Notes under the pieces: model-generated
What the model was told of the DNA's origin: nothing
Database searches by the model: none
The model's input: only the letters and a program-made list of their open reading frames with translations
Shown here: positions 1 to 10,194 of the stretch, piece after piece
Numbering within the stretch: position 1 is the stretch's first letter
How the letters are laid out: every line of letters starts with the position of its first letter
Translations under genes and position numbers: made by a program
DNA from: Elusimicrobiota bacterium
GTDB lineage: Bacteria; Elusimicrobiota; Elusimicrobia; Elusimicrobiales; UBA9959
Reading direction: 5' to 3'
NCBI GenBank assembly: GCA_022013385.1
Contig: JAKLQJ010000207.1
Coordinates: 1 to 35,630, forward strand
DNA length: 35,630 bases

Positions 1-58
1 CACTTCTTTACATTTAAATGCTTGTTTTTACCCCGTGGGTTGGGTAAACTTGGTTGTA

Positions 59-77
59 GAAAAAACCCGCGGGGTTA
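59..77 (-). terminator. Weak candidate intrinsic terminator at the left end of the minus-strand gene series
   Basis: Minus strand AACCC-CGC-GGGTT followed by T-run; short stem, and ~260 bp beyond the stop at 333. Confidence 0.25.
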
Positions 78-332
78 AAACCACGACGCAAGATGCGTAA
101 ATAGTAAATGTCAAGTTATTTACGACGCACTACACTAGCATAACCTTGAAATTCCTATACCTATATTTAGAATCAAATACAATGCGTTCCATTTTTCTAA
201 AATCTTCATCTTTTCCAGCTTTGCTAAAGCTCAGAGAAACAAATGTCATCTTTTGGAATTATTAAAAATGCGCCTCTAAAAACTCTCATTATAATGCGAA
301 TTTGATGTTTAATCTCCTTTTGCCTTTTACTT

Positions 333-1721
333 TTATTTAATGTTGAATTTCGACCTCAGGCGTTCCACAACAGAATCTTCAAAAAAAGCGAAAGAGATTT
401 CAAAAATAACACGCTCGCGATTAGCATTGACTGTATATCTTCCTTTCTCATGCTTAATTATGCCGCGAGAGGTTAAATCCTCCAACTTCGCTTTGAATTT
501 TGTCTTAAGCGATAAACCGAACTCCCGCTTAAATTCTTTATCAGAGACACCGCCGCAATTGACAAAACTTAAAACCATATAGTTGATCATATTGATCTCA
601 TTAGTCAGCGTCGCGCCTCTATCCACCGGCAGGTGTCCGTGTTTGAGCTTAGTCATATAATCAGAGAGCGCGCAGGTGTTCTGATAACGTAGGTTCTTGT
701 ATGCCACAGATAACGCTCCGGCACCCAAACCCAGTACGGAATGCCAATCCCCTTCATCATCTTTTTCGTCGTAAGTATAGGTATAGTTTGTTTCTTCGGG
801 GCCGCCCAAAACCCTCCAGTAATCCTCAGCATCGTCAACATTATTGTAGCCGATTGATTCCAATGCCCTAAGCCCTTTCTTCACCGTCGCCGCAATAGCT
901 CGCCACCGCTCATGAGTGATAATTCCTCCATGCCGGGAAAAAGATGTTCGGCTAGTGGGAGTGAACCCGAATACTATTACTGCGTTCGGCCTCCAGCTTG
1001 CCAAGGTTCGGATATCTCCCATGAAACTTTCTTCTGTTTGGCCGTTAAGTCCGTACATTATGTCACAGGCAATATTCTTAATACCCACTTTGCGCGCGTT
1101 TTCATAAGCCCGCTTGACATGAGCCGCCTTCTGCACGCGGTTTGCCAGACGTATCACATTGTCGTCAAGACTTTGCACCCCCATAATAATCCAGTTAACA
1201 TTGTTTTCTTTTAGCGCCTTGAGCTTTGGGAGGGTAAGAAACTCGGGATTTGCCTCAAACACAATGCCGCCTTGAGAAAGAGCGCGGCTGTTTTTTTCCA
1301 ACTCAAAATGCTTGTAAACAATACCGAAAAGTCGTCTTATTTGCGCGGCCGAAAACAAAGACGGTGTGCCGCCGCCGATGCGTATTCCGGTAATCTTGCG
1401 GGGAAATATACTAGACGCATACATGCCCGCCTCAAGGTTTAAAGCGTCAAGGTATTTGTCTAATCCGGCGGGCGATATCAGCTTTCCGGAAGATAAACCG
1501 CAGAAATTGCATATTGTTTTGCAAAAGGGGATGTGGATATAAATATCAATCTGCCCCTTAAGTTTTGCGGCCTTTTTCCAAGCTTTATAGACAATACTGC
1601 GCTTGCCTATCTTTTCCCAAGCCGCCTCCGGCGGATAGATGGGCGGCTCATAAGGCAGACTTTCTGAATGCAACTGCCGTAATATCCTGCTAAAGGACTC
1701 TTTAGACAACTTCTTCGCCAT
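333..1721 (-). CDS. HemN/HemW-like radical SAM protein (coproporphyrinogen III oxidase-like family)
   Basis: 462 aa; IHIPFCKTICNFCG cluster motif, IRIGGGTPS, GVQSLDD; N-terminal YPP...W extension shared with 19480-20841. Confidence 0.85.
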   Translation of the reverse strand: MAKKLSKESFSRILRQLHSESLPYEPPIYPPEAAWEKIGKRSIVYKAWKKAAKLKGQIDIYIHIPFCKTICNFCGLSSGKLISPAGLDKYLDALNLEAGMYASSIFPRKITGIRIGGGTPSLFSAAQIRRLFGIVYKHFELEKNSRALSQGGIVFEANPEFLTLPKLKALKENNVNWIIMGVQSLDDNVIRLANRVQKAAHVKRAYENARKVGIKNIACDIMYGLNGQTEESFMGDIRTLASWRPNAVIVFGFTPTSRTSFSRHGGIITHERWRAIAATVKKGLRALESIGYNNVDDAEDYWRVLGGPEETNYTYTYDEKDDEGDWHSVLGLGAGALSVAYKNLRYQNTCALSDYMTKLKHGHLPVDRGATLTNEINMINYMVLSFVNCGGVSDKEFKREFGLSLKTKFKAKLEDLTSRGIIKHEKGRYTVNANRERVIFEISFAFFEDSVVERLRSKFNIK

Positions 1722-1726
1722 CGCCG

Positions 1727-3472
1727 TTACCTTTTGCCTGTTCGCCGCACCGTAAGAGTACGGCCTTCCAATTTATGACCGGCTTTATTAAGAAATGCTC
1801 TGAGCGAACTTTCAAATCTCCGAGTAAATTTCACTAAATCGCATGTATCAATACTGCGGCTCAGCTTATCAAAAACCTTTTCCGCTCCCTTTATTAATTT
1901 CCGCTCCAACTGCCCGGCTTCCTCAGTTTCATCCTGAAACTCCATTGCAAAAACATTTTGCCCCGTCTCGTCATAGGACACTATTAGACGGCGCTCTTTC
2001 CCGTTTACGCCTATCGCCAATTCTTTTCCCCTTATCATATTGTTTACCACACTCGCCAAACGCCTATACTCTAACATAAACATTGCCGCCGCAAATCGTT
2101 CAACGCTGCCTATTGCCGGTAAAAGTCGGAAAGAATTTTCGGTTTCTTTTATCAATTTTAGAGCCTTTAGCGACGAGAGCCCATCAGCAAACGCATCTTC
2201 AAGCCTCACTCCGAACCATGAATAAAACTCCCGTTTGGCTACAGACTCCCCCTTCTCAAAGCGTTCCAGCAGGTAGTGTCTATACCGATCCTTTTCGGAA
2301 GATATCCGTCCTATGTAAACATTGCGCGCCGGATCATCCTTCAAGGAAACTGTTTCGTACTGAAACCGATTGAAAAGTTTGCTAGCATGCCAGCCGGCGC
2401 CGACATTAAAAACAGTCTCCACAGTATTGAGGTCTTGATAACTGTAATCACACTTCCCGGCGCATATTCCGTCCACGCGATGAAACTTGATACCATCGCT
2501 TATACGCGCCAGGCTCTCGGGCGCAATCGCGTAATCCAGCTGCTGCGCCCTAGCCTTGACCCGATCCAGCCAAAGCAATTGGCTATTCAGGTGAACCTCG
2601 AAGATGTCCCTGCGGTTCTTAAAGCGGCGCTTTAAATAGAATGCGCTAGGCTCCATGATGTAGAGAATAATCGTGTCAGGGCAAAGTGCGGCCACATCTT
2701 CAAATGACTTGATAAAACGATTCTCATCATTGCCGAAAAGGCCGAGAAGCATATCTACGCTTATTTCCGGAAATCCCAGCTGGCGGGACCATGTTATAGC
2801 GTTCTTGACCATATCCCGCGTCTGATGCCTGCGCCCTGATAGACTTAGAATCTCCGCGCTCATATCCTGAACACCCAGCGAAATGCGGTTGAAACCCCAT
2901 TTTCGCAGGATTTCCAGTTTGCCACGGGTAACACTGTTCGGGTGGGTTTCCACATCGCGGAGGCAGTTTTCTTCAAAATGAAAATTCCCAAAAATGGCGG
3001 CAAGCAACTTGTTGAGCTGCTTTTCGGAAAACAATGTCGGTGTTCCGCCGTCAAAATAGACACGCGAGAACTTGACCTCCTTAAAAAGGTCGGAAAAATA
3101 TCCGACTAAACGAATCATTCTTTTTGTATAAGTTTCGAGATCCCCCGTATGCGCCGTTTTTTTATAATAAAGACAGAAGTCGCAGCGCGAGCGGCAATAG
3201 GGGGTGGTAATGCCCAAAACCATCGCGTGTCTTTCTCCTCGCCGCTTGAGTTCGGATAGATGTTCCGCCCATGCCGATCTCACCTCCTCCGCCGCAAGCG
3301 GTCGGGATAAACTTGTAGAACAGAAATTACTGATGTCCACCAGGCGAAAACTCCAGTCATTATGCCTCAAAGCTATGAGCCGAGCCATATCCATGAATAC
3401 ACGATAGCGCCTCTGCGCAGAGAGCGTTGAATGCTCAATATCAATGCTGCCCGAGATTTTGCCGTCTGACAT
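1727..3472 (-). CDS. HemN/HemW-like radical SAM protein, long form
   Basis: 581 aa; TTPYCRSRCDFCLYYKK, VYFDGGTPTLFS, ISLGVQDMS motifs. Confidence 0.82.
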   Translation of the reverse strand: MSDGKISGSIDIEHSTLSAQRRYRVFMDMARLIALRHNDWSFRLVDISNFCSTSLSRPLAAEEVRSAWAEHLSELKRRGERHAMVLGITTPYCRSRCDFCLYYKKTAHTGDLETYTKRMIRLVGYFSDLFKEVKFSRVYFDGGTPTLFSEKQLNKLLAAIFGNFHFEENCLRDVETHPNSVTRGKLEILRKWGFNRISLGVQDMSAEILSLSGRRHQTRDMVKNAITWSRQLGFPEISVDMLLGLFGNDENRFIKSFEDVAALCPDTIILYIMEPSAFYLKRRFKNRRDIFEVHLNSQLLWLDRVKARAQQLDYAIAPESLARISDGIKFHRVDGICAGKCDYSYQDLNTVETVFNVGAGWHASKLFNRFQYETVSLKDDPARNVYIGRISSEKDRYRHYLLERFEKGESVAKREFYSWFGVRLEDAFADGLSSLKALKLIKETENSFRLLPAIGSVERFAAAMFMLEYRRLASVVNNMIRGKELAIGVNGKERRLIVSYDETGQNVFAMEFQDETEEAGQLERKLIKGAEKVFDKLSRSIDTCDLVKFTRRFESSLRAFLNKAGHKLEGRTLTVRRTGKR

Positions 3473-3509
3473 TTTATTTCCTCATTCCTTTAAATCCCCG
3501 CGCTGTTTT

Positions 3510-4562
3510 TTATGGTCTGCCGCCCATTGTAAGCGCAAGTATTGATTTTATGGTATGCAACCTGTTTTCAGCCTGATCAAAAACAATACTTTGCGGGCCG
3601 TCAATTACCGCGTCTTCAACTTCGGCTCCTCTATCGGCCGGAAGAGGATGCATATATACTGATCTTTTATCAGCGAGTCTCATTCTTTTTTCCGTGCAAA
3701 CCCACGATTTATATTGATTCAAGTATTCCATTCCTTTTTCCATTCTTTCTTTCTCGGGAATTTTTTGTTCGTCAAGAAACTGATGGCAGCCCCATGACTT
3801 TGGATAAACCACCATGGCATCTTTAAAAGCCTCGTCCATATCATTGACGATTTTAAATTTTGAACCGGATTCTTTGGCATAATTTTCGGCGGCCGCTATG
3901 GTTTTGGGCATAAGCTTAAATTCTTTCGGATGGGCAAGCACAACATCCATTCCAAATCTCGGCATCAAAGTTACCAAACCTTGGGGAACGGAAAGAGGGC
4001 GCGCATAAGCCGGCGCATAAGTCCATGAAATAACGAATTTCATGCCCTTAAGATTCGTTCCGAATTTTTCTCTTACCGTCATTAAATCCGCTATGGTTTG
4101 ACAGGGATGATCAACATCACATTGAAGATTGGAAACCGGTATTTCCGATTCTTCGGCTACTTCCCTTATATACTTATTTCCTATGCCATAGAAACAATTT
4201 CTTATTGCTATGCCATGACCGTACCTTGAAAGCGCCCTGCCTGTATCCTTGGGCGTTTCGCCGTGAGATATCTGCATTTTATCCGGGGTTAAATCATGGG
4301 CATGTCCGCCAAGCTGAGTCATAGCTGCTTCAGTTGAATTTCTGGTTCTCGTAGACTGCTCAAAAAACATCATAAATAAAGTTTTGTCTTGAAGAATTCT
4401 GTGCGCTTCTCCGAGCGAGAATTTCATTTTAAGATACTTGGCAATATCTAAAACGGTTTCAAGCTCTTCACAACTCCAATCCGCGGTTTCTATCCAATCT
4501 TTGCCTCTTAACATAGTTTTCATATAATATTTTTGCCCCTTAATCTTAAAAAGTTGATACAA
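3510..4562 (-). CDS. ygeW: YgeW-like knotted carbamoyltransferase
   Basis: 350 aa; FFEQSTRTRNSTEAAMTQLGGHAH, SWTYAPAYARPLSVPQGLVTLMPRFGMDV, VYPKSWG, YMHPLPADRGAEV. Start may be MKTMLRGKDW or slightly internal. Confidence 0.8.
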   Translation of the reverse strand: MYQLFKIKGQKYYMKTMLRGKDWIETADWSCEELETVLDIAKYLKMKFSLGEAHRILQDKTLFMMFFEQSTRTRNSTEAAMTQLGGHAHDLTPDKMQISHGETPKDTGRALSRYGHGIAIRNCFYGIGNKYIREVAEESEIPVSNLQCDVDHPCQTIADLMTVREKFGTNLKGMKFVISWTYAPAYARPLSVPQGLVTLMPRFGMDVVLAHPKEFKLMPKTIAAAENYAKESGSKFKIVNDMDEAFKDAMVVYPKSWGCHQFLDEQKIPEKERMEKGMEYLNQYKSWVCTEKRMRLADKRSVYMHPLPADRGAEVEDAVIDGPQSIVFDQAENRLHTIKSILALTMGGRP

Positions 4563-4724
4563 GCGTTGAAGCTATGCGAACAACCAAGCATTAATTTTCT
4601 TTATTATTTACCCTTTCCGCTGTTGCCTTGCAGAGTCGTTAGCAATAATAGCCAATATACTATAAAACAGTTCAATTCGGCAAGAGCTGAGCGCTGAAAT
4701 ATACCGACAATGAATTGGTTAAAA

Positions 4725-5657
4725 TTATGCAAAATGCGAAGATACATTTAGTCGCAATTGACCTTTTTTCACCTTGTTTATTATAGCCGAGGATTTTTTA
4801 AGAGAAGCGGAAATTTCTTTTTCGCCGAATAATTTCAAATAATCTTTTCTCGGCCCCGCGCATATATCCTTTAAACCGCAGTTTAAACATTCTTTTATAT
4901 GCTTTTTCTCTCCAAGATATATTTTATCGCCTCTGATTATTCTGTCAACATCTCTGGAGTATTCCTCATAACCGTTTATAATACATAAGGGGAAACCGTC
5001 CAATATAATGGGCATATGTAGCTTCTTGGCTTTAGTCAAAGCTTGAACAATATAGGGCCGCGCCTCGCTTAATTTCGGCACGAGATATTTTCTTTTTTTG
5101 ACAAGCCCCTTTATCTTGATAAAATTCAAAGCTATGTAAAACGCTTTAGGAAATTCCTCCGCTATGAATCCAATATATGCGGGCAGTGTTTTATAATTAA
5201 GCGTGTTTAAAACAAAGGTTATTATCACTCCATTGTTAAGGCTTTTAGATGTTCTTTTAATCATCAATATCCTTTTTGGAAACTGATTCTTAGATCCGGT
5301 TAAAATATCATGCAGTTTTACGATATGGGACGGCAAATTGAAATTAAACTTGCTTACCCCTTTTTTTATTAAGGCCTTCAAACTCCTATCAGTGAGCAAA
5401 AGACCGTTTGTAAACAATGTAATCTCATGCGCGCCGCTTTTTCTAGCCCGTCCAATCCAATAAATCAAATCTTTGCTCATAAGAGGCTCGCCGCCTTCAA
5501 TAGTAAGGGATTGATATCCCAATTTAAGACAATCCGAAAGCTCTTTTTCGGTCATAACCCTATTTTCGCCTTTTGCCGAACAAAAAATACAATTCTGATT
5601 GCATTCGGCGGTCAGAAAAAGATTAGGTTCAAAATCATTAAAAGAAGGTGTGGTCAT
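4725..5657 (-). CDS. Radical SAM protein, HxsC-like small paralog
   Basis: ECNQNCIFC, IEGGEPL, C-terminal FPLCIINGYEE...CLNCGLKDICAGPRKDYLKLFG. Start trimmed to MTTPSFNDF, giving a 4-nt ATGA overlap with the upstream gene. Confidence 0.8.
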   Translation of the reverse strand: MTTPSFNDFEPNLFLTAECNQNCIFCSAKGENRVMTEKELSDCLKLGYQSLTIEGGEPLMSKDLIYWIGRARKSGAHEITLFTNGLLLTDRSLKALIKKGVSKFNFNLPSHIVKLHDILTGSKNQFPKRILMIKRTSKSLNNGVIITFVLNTLNYKTLPAYIGFIAEEFPKAFYIALNFIKIKGLVKKRKYLVPKLSEARPYIVQALTKAKKLHMPIILDGFPLCIINGYEEYSRDVDRIIRGDKIYLGEKKHIKECLNCGLKDICAGPRKDYLKLFGEKEISASLKKSSAIINKVKKGQLRLNVSSHFA

Positions 5658-6907
5658 GAAAGAGATTTTAAATATTTCTTCAAAGCCCCGCAAAAGATAT
5701 CAATATCGCGTTTTGAGCTATAAATGAAAAAAGATAGTCTAACCGTTGATTTTATGCCTGAATTTAAAATAGCCAAATCCGCGCAATGCCGGCCGCATCT
5801 TACCGCCACAAAATATTTGGATGAATACTCATTTAGAAAAATATTAAAATCAATAATGGAAAATTGAATGTTTTCACAAACAAAAGATATTATACTGCCG
5901 TTTTGCAAATCTTCCCGTTCACCTAGAATTTTTATTTCTTTAAAAGACGACAGTTTTAAGCAGGCATATCGGATGATGTCTTGAATATGCGCCCTTATAT
6001 TTTGATAGCCGATTTTATGTAATAATTCAAAAGACCTTTTAAGCGCCGCAATACCCGAATAATTCTGAATACCGGCTTCATAAACCGCATTGTTTTTGAG
6101 GAAATCAACTTTATACACGCCGTCTTTGCGAATTATTTTTTTAACTGTTCCGCCGCCCAATTTTGAGGGGTTTAAGGATCTAAAAAGGCTTTTTTTAATG
6201 TATAAAACACCGGTGCCGAAAGGAGCGCCCATTTTATGACCGGAAAAAGCAAGCATATCCGCGTTTAAAACGCTTACATTTTCCTTATGAGTGGGAATAT
6301 ATTGAGCGTCATCAATAAAAACTTTAGCTCCTTTTTTATGCGCAGCATTTATAAATTTTTTAATGTCCACGATTCCGCCAAAAATATTAGAAGCATGAGT
6401 TATGCAAACAAGAGCCGTTTTGGCGGAAAGCAGCTTTTTATAAGCGTTAAAATCCGGCTTAAAATCTTTAAGCGGAATAATTTTAAGCTTTATTTTCCCT
6501 TGCTTGCTTAAACGATAAAAAGGAAGAAAAACGCTATTATGCTCTAAAGGAGAAAGAATAACTTCATTGCGGCAATAGAAGGGAAAACTCATTGCGACAA
6601 GATTGGCCGCTTCCGTCGTTCCGCTTGTAAAGACTATTTCATCTTGACTCTTGGCTCCGATAAATCCCGCAACGGCTTTTCGCGCTGAGCAAAAATCGAT
6701 ATCTACCTTGCGGCTAAGCAAATGCGCTGACCTTTTTCCGGCGCAAGCGCCTAATTTAAGCAGGAAATCGCTCTGCTCTTTGGCCGCGGATTTCATTTTT
6801 AAAGCCGTACAAGCGCTATCAAGATACACTATCGCTTTTTTTGAAATCTTGCGGCCTATTGCCGGAAATTCTTTTTTTAAAGGCAGAATATTTTTTTTGC
6901 CCGACAT
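5654..6907 (-). CDS. Class V aminotransferase fold, SufS/NifS-like cysteine desulfurase
   Basis: 417 aa; FTSGTTEAANL, SPLEHNS, VFIDDAQ, PLP-lysine motif FSGHKMGAPFGTGVLY, VAVRCGRHCADL (SufS RTGHHCA-like catalytic Cys region). Confidence 0.85.
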   Translation of the reverse strand: MSGKKNILPLKKEFPAIGRKISKKAIVYLDSACTALKMKSAAKEQSDFLLKLGACAGKRSAHLLSRKVDIDFCSARKAVAGFIGAKSQDEIVFTSGTTEAANLVAMSFPFYCRNEVILSPLEHNSVFLPFYRLSKQGKIKLKIIPLKDFKPDFNAYKKLLSAKTALVCITHASNIFGGIVDIKKFINAAHKKGAKVFIDDAQYIPTHKENVSVLNADMLAFSGHKMGAPFGTGVLYIKKSLFRSLNPSKLGGGTVKKIIRKDGVYKVDFLKNNAVYEAGIQNYSGIAALKRSFELLHKIGYQNIRAHIQDIIRYACLKLSSFKEIKILGEREDLQNGSIISFVCENIQFSIIDFNIFLNEYSSKYFVAVRCGRHCADLAILNSGIKSTVRLSFFIYSSKRDIDIFCGALKKYLKSLS

Positions 6908-7752
6908 TATATGTCTCCGTATATTTTAAGATAATCTTTTCTCGGTCCTGAGCAAATATTAACATATTTGCATTTTAAACATCTTTTTACATAAGTCTTT
7001 TCTTTCCTATACAAACCCTCTTTATTTCCGGCCACTTTTCCGATATCAACATTTAAATAATAATAAGCTCCAAGCATGCAAAGAGGAATATGGTCAATTT
7101 CACACTTAATTTTATTTTTCGCGCAAAGCGAAGCAGCTTTAATAATGTATTTTGACGCGGTCAAATATTTCGGAACGATTTTTTTTGTTAAAGCTTTTCC
7201 CATAGCTTTAACAAAACTGAATTGCAACCACTTAATGCCTGGCAATCTTTTAAGCGTAAATTTCACAAATTCCGGCGCTTGCCTGTAATTTAACCTGCAA
7301 ATAACATAAGTCAGCCTTATATCGGCGCCAAACTTAAGCAATAATTTTATGCCCTTTATTTTATTCAAAAAAATATTTTGAATACCGCTTATCTTTTCGT
7401 CCATAGCTTTATCAGCCGCCGAAAGATTGATATTAAAATACCCCCCTGATAAATTAACCGCCTTAATGAGCTTTTTTAAAACATTTAAAGGAGTGTTTTT
7501 AATAAGCGACGCATTGGTTTGTATTTCTATTTTCTTATTATTTTTAGCGGCGCAAAGCGCAAGCTTTAAAAGATGCATGCCGCCCAATAGAAAAGGTTCG
7601 CCGCCGGATATCTGAATAAGATTATCTTTTGAACTTGCTATTTCGCGGCAATAAAGATTAGAATCATGCTTCTTATTCTTGGCGTTTTTTCCGGGATATG
7701 AACAAAATACGCACCCTTGATTGCATTTATGAATAATCCGCAGCAAAGCCAT
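6907..7752 (-). CDS. Radical SAM protein, HxsC-like small paralog
   Basis: 281 aa; HKCNQGCVFCSYPG, ISGGEPFL, IPLCMLGAYY...CLKCKYVNICSGPRKDYLKIYG. Confidence 0.8.
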   Translation of the reverse strand: MALLRIIHKCNQGCVFCSYPGKNAKNKKHDSNLYCREIASSKDNLIQISGGEPFLLGGMHLLKLALCAAKNNKKIEIQTNASLIKNTPLNVLKKLIKAVNLSGGYFNINLSAADKAMDEKISGIQNIFLNKIKGIKLLLKFGADIRLTYVICRLNYRQAPEFVKFTLKRLPGIKWLQFSFVKAMGKALTKKIVPKYLTASKYIIKAASLCAKNKIKCEIDHIPLCMLGAYYYLNVDIGKVAGNKEGLYRKEKTYVKRCLKCKYVNICSGPRKDYLKIYGDI

Positions 7753-8916
7753 TTACTTTCCTTTAAGAGCCCAATAATAGCGCCCTTTTTTAAAAACCTT
7801 TTCAACAATATTTTTATTTATGAGAGTTTCCGCCGCGGTTATGACTGCATTCCCGTCGGAACAATCACGGCATAAAACTATATTTTTTGCAAGTTTTAAT
7901 ATTTCAGCGGTTGAAACATGGGATTTTTTTTTAAGTATTTCAATAAAACACCTTTCATTGTCCGAGAAAAAAACCTTTTTTCCGCGCGCTATTATTTTTT
8001 TCTCTTTTTTTACGGAACTAAAACCTGTCCAACCCCAAATATCAATATAACTCTTATCAATGCCGAGGCACTTTTCTTTGAAAGAACATTTATGGCATAA
8101 GGGGGCGCGAAGTTTGGCTTTATCGGCGTTTTCATCCAAATCCGTCTTAATGCCCGATGGGTCGGTAACCACAGTATTAAACCGTTCAAGCCCTATGGAC
8201 AATGACTCATATCCTTTTAAAAAACAGGGCGGCACATTAAGAAAAAGAATTTCATCTTTTAAACCCGCCTTTTTCATAAGTTGAATCGCGCCCATAAAAT
8301 ATTTTTGTGCCTTATAAAGAGAAACCCCCAGCTTCAAATGGTTTTCTCTCATACTCCCTATATACATCGGATAGATTATTACAAAGTTGCTTATTCCCTT
8401 TTCAATGAGATAATATATTATCTTAGGCAAATGATTAAAATTGCGTTTATTGATAAGTATATTTGTCCCAATCCTTATTTTAAGCTTTTTTAAATTTTTT
8501 AAGCCAAGTATGGCTTTTTTCCATGCTCCTTTAACACCGACCAATTCGTCATGAATCTCGGCATTATCGCTTAAAAAAGAAAATTTGCAAAATGTAAGGC
8601 CGGCTTCAACCAATTGCCGCGCAAATTTTTTATCCGCCAGTTTTATGCCGTTTGTCTGAATTCTTATAAAATCAAATCCCACGGATTTTGCCAGAGAAAC
8701 AATCTTTATTATATCGCCGCGCAATAAAGGCTCGCCGCCCGTAAAACCAAGCTTGCGATAACCTTTTTTATAAGCTGAATAAATATTTTTGGCTATATCA
8801 TTGAAGCTCGCATTCAATGACTTATCAAATGAACCTTGCGAGCAAAACAGGCACTTGGCATTGCAATTATAATTGAGAATTATCTCATAACATTTATTTG
8901 AAGTTTTCTTTTTCAC
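7753..8916 (-). CDS. Radical SAM protein, HxsC-like small paralog with C-terminal extension
   Basis: 387 aa; YNCNAKCLFCSQG, FTGGEPLL, VPPCFLKGYES...CHKCSFKEKCLGIDKSYIDIWG plus ~80 aa tail. Confidence 0.8.
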   Translation of the reverse strand: MKKKTSNKCYEIILNYNCNAKCLFCSQGSFDKSLNASFNDIAKNIYSAYKKGYRKLGFTGGEPLLRGDIIKIVSLAKSVGFDFIRIQTNGIKLADKKFARQLVEAGLTFCKFSFLSDNAEIHDELVGVKGAWKKAILGLKNLKKLKIRIGTNILINKRNFNHLPKIIYYLIEKGISNFVIIYPMYIGSMRENHLKLGVSLYKAQKYFMGAIQLMKKAGLKDEILFLNVPPCFLKGYESLSIGLERFNTVVTDPSGIKTDLDENADKAKLRAPLCHKCSFKEKCLGIDKSYIDIWGWTGFSSVKKEKKIIARGKKVFFSDNERCFIEILKKKSHVSTAEILKLAKNIVLCRDCSDGNAVITAAETLINKNIVEKVFKKGRYYWALKGK

Positions 8917-8951
8917 GAAGCTTCCTAAATTTTTTACATCGGCGCAGCTTG

Positions 8952-8973
8952 TCCGCCTGTGTTGTGTGGCGGA
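8952..8973. repeat. Mini-palindrome TCCGCC-10nt-GGCGGA
   Basis: Same architecture (6-bp arms, 10-11 nt loop) as the units at 30991-31038. Confidence 0.7.
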
Positions 8974-9081
8974 AAGTCCCCCCTGCTTAGATTTGGAACA
9001 AATTTAGAGGGATAGGCATCTATTATTTTTTATTCATTTTAGCTTTTTGAGACTTTCACCAAGATTAGTTGCTCATGTCGC

Positions 9082-10176
9082 TTATAGCGCCAACACTTGC
9101 CTGTGAATTTCTCTAAACGCCGGATATTTTAAAGCCCGCTTAAATAATGACGCATAGTTCTTCTCTATTGCGGCGGATAATCTTATATGCATTCTTACCG
9201 CTTTTTTAATTTCAAGTGTCTTGTTCTTGGAAACATATTTTTTAAACGCGAAAGCGCCGACCGGACACATCAACTCCTTCACCCTTGCGCCATATTTCAA
9301 AGCTTCTTTAAAGAAAAGAGTTTTTTTCTTTCCGCCCGACATCCGTTTAAAAGTATATTTTTCAATGCCTTTACTATCGCTTCCGATAAGCTTATCGCAA
9401 GGAATAAAATTCCCGTCGGGACAAAGAACGGCGCTCATGCAAGATTTATTAAAAGGACGATTGAGAATTTTATCTATAATTTCATAGGTATTCGCGATTT
9501 CATAGATTTGAAGACCTTTTTTAATCAATTGAAAATAATGCCGCCTTAATTTAAGCATTTGGCGCTTTAGCGCCAAAATTTCTTTATCATTCCACACCTT
9601 CGTTATATCCGGCGACCATGCTATATGCCGAAAACCCAATTTATACAAATTCAAAATATCTTCAAACAACCGATTTACCGATTCCTTTTCTATTACGATG
9701 GAGACGGACGTCTTTTGAATGTCAATATATTTTAAAACTCTTTTAATGCCGCTTCTTGCATTATATAACCCCCCCGCAATTTCCCGTTCATTTACGCTAA
9801 TGACCAAATTAACATCAAACCAATTGATGAAACGCGATATTTCTTCATTGATTAAAAGACCGTTGGTAAATATATGAACAGGCAAATCATTCTTTTTTTC
9901 TTTCCTTATAAAAATCAAAACGGCTTTTATCAAATCAAAATGCAAAAAAGGCTCTCCGCCAAGAAATGTTATTTTTTTACCCGCATTTCGTTTATTTTTG
10001 GCCGAAGACTTAAGAAAATTTGAAACCGCGCCAAGTAAAACCTTTTTTTCTATCGCCTTTTTAAATACAGCCCCTCGCGCATAGCAATAATTACATTTGA
10101 GATTGCATAATCCGCTCATGTATATGACAAGATTATTCGGCGCGGTCATAAATTCAGTTTTTGTTATTAACCTCAT
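9082..10176 (-). CDS. Radical SAM protein with partial SPASM-like C-terminus
   Basis: 364 aa; SGLCNLKCNYCYA, FLGGEPFL, IFTNGLLI, CPDGNFIPCD, MCPVGAF; resembles the N-terminal half of the ~700-aa paralogs. Confidence 0.8.
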   Translation of the reverse strand: MRLITKTEFMTAPNNLVIYMSGLCNLKCNYCYARGAVFKKAIEKKVLLGAVSNFLKSSAKNKRNAGKKITFLGGEPFLHFDLIKAVLIFIRKEKKNDLPVHIFTNGLLINEEISRFINWFDVNLVISVNEREIAGGLYNARSGIKRVLKYIDIQKTSVSIVIEKESVNRLFEDILNLYKLGFRHIAWSPDITKVWNDKEILALKRQMLKLRRHYFQLIKKGLQIYEIANTYEIIDKILNRPFNKSCMSAVLCPDGNFIPCDKLIGSDSKGIEKYTFKRMSGGKKKTLFFKEALKYGARVKELMCPVGAFAFKKYVSKNKTLEIKKAVRMHIRLSAAIEKNYASLFKRALKYPAFREIHRQVLAL

Positions 10177-10194
10177 ATTCTCTATCGCTATTAT

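Noticed and set aside
653-841. Small minus-strand ORFs nested in other frames (653-841, 2860-3063, 13242-13463, 15259-15552, 18266-18484, 22592-22783, 31122-31328) as precursor peptides
   Set aside because: All are inside strongly supported rSAM genes in alternative frames with compositions typical of out-of-frame translation.
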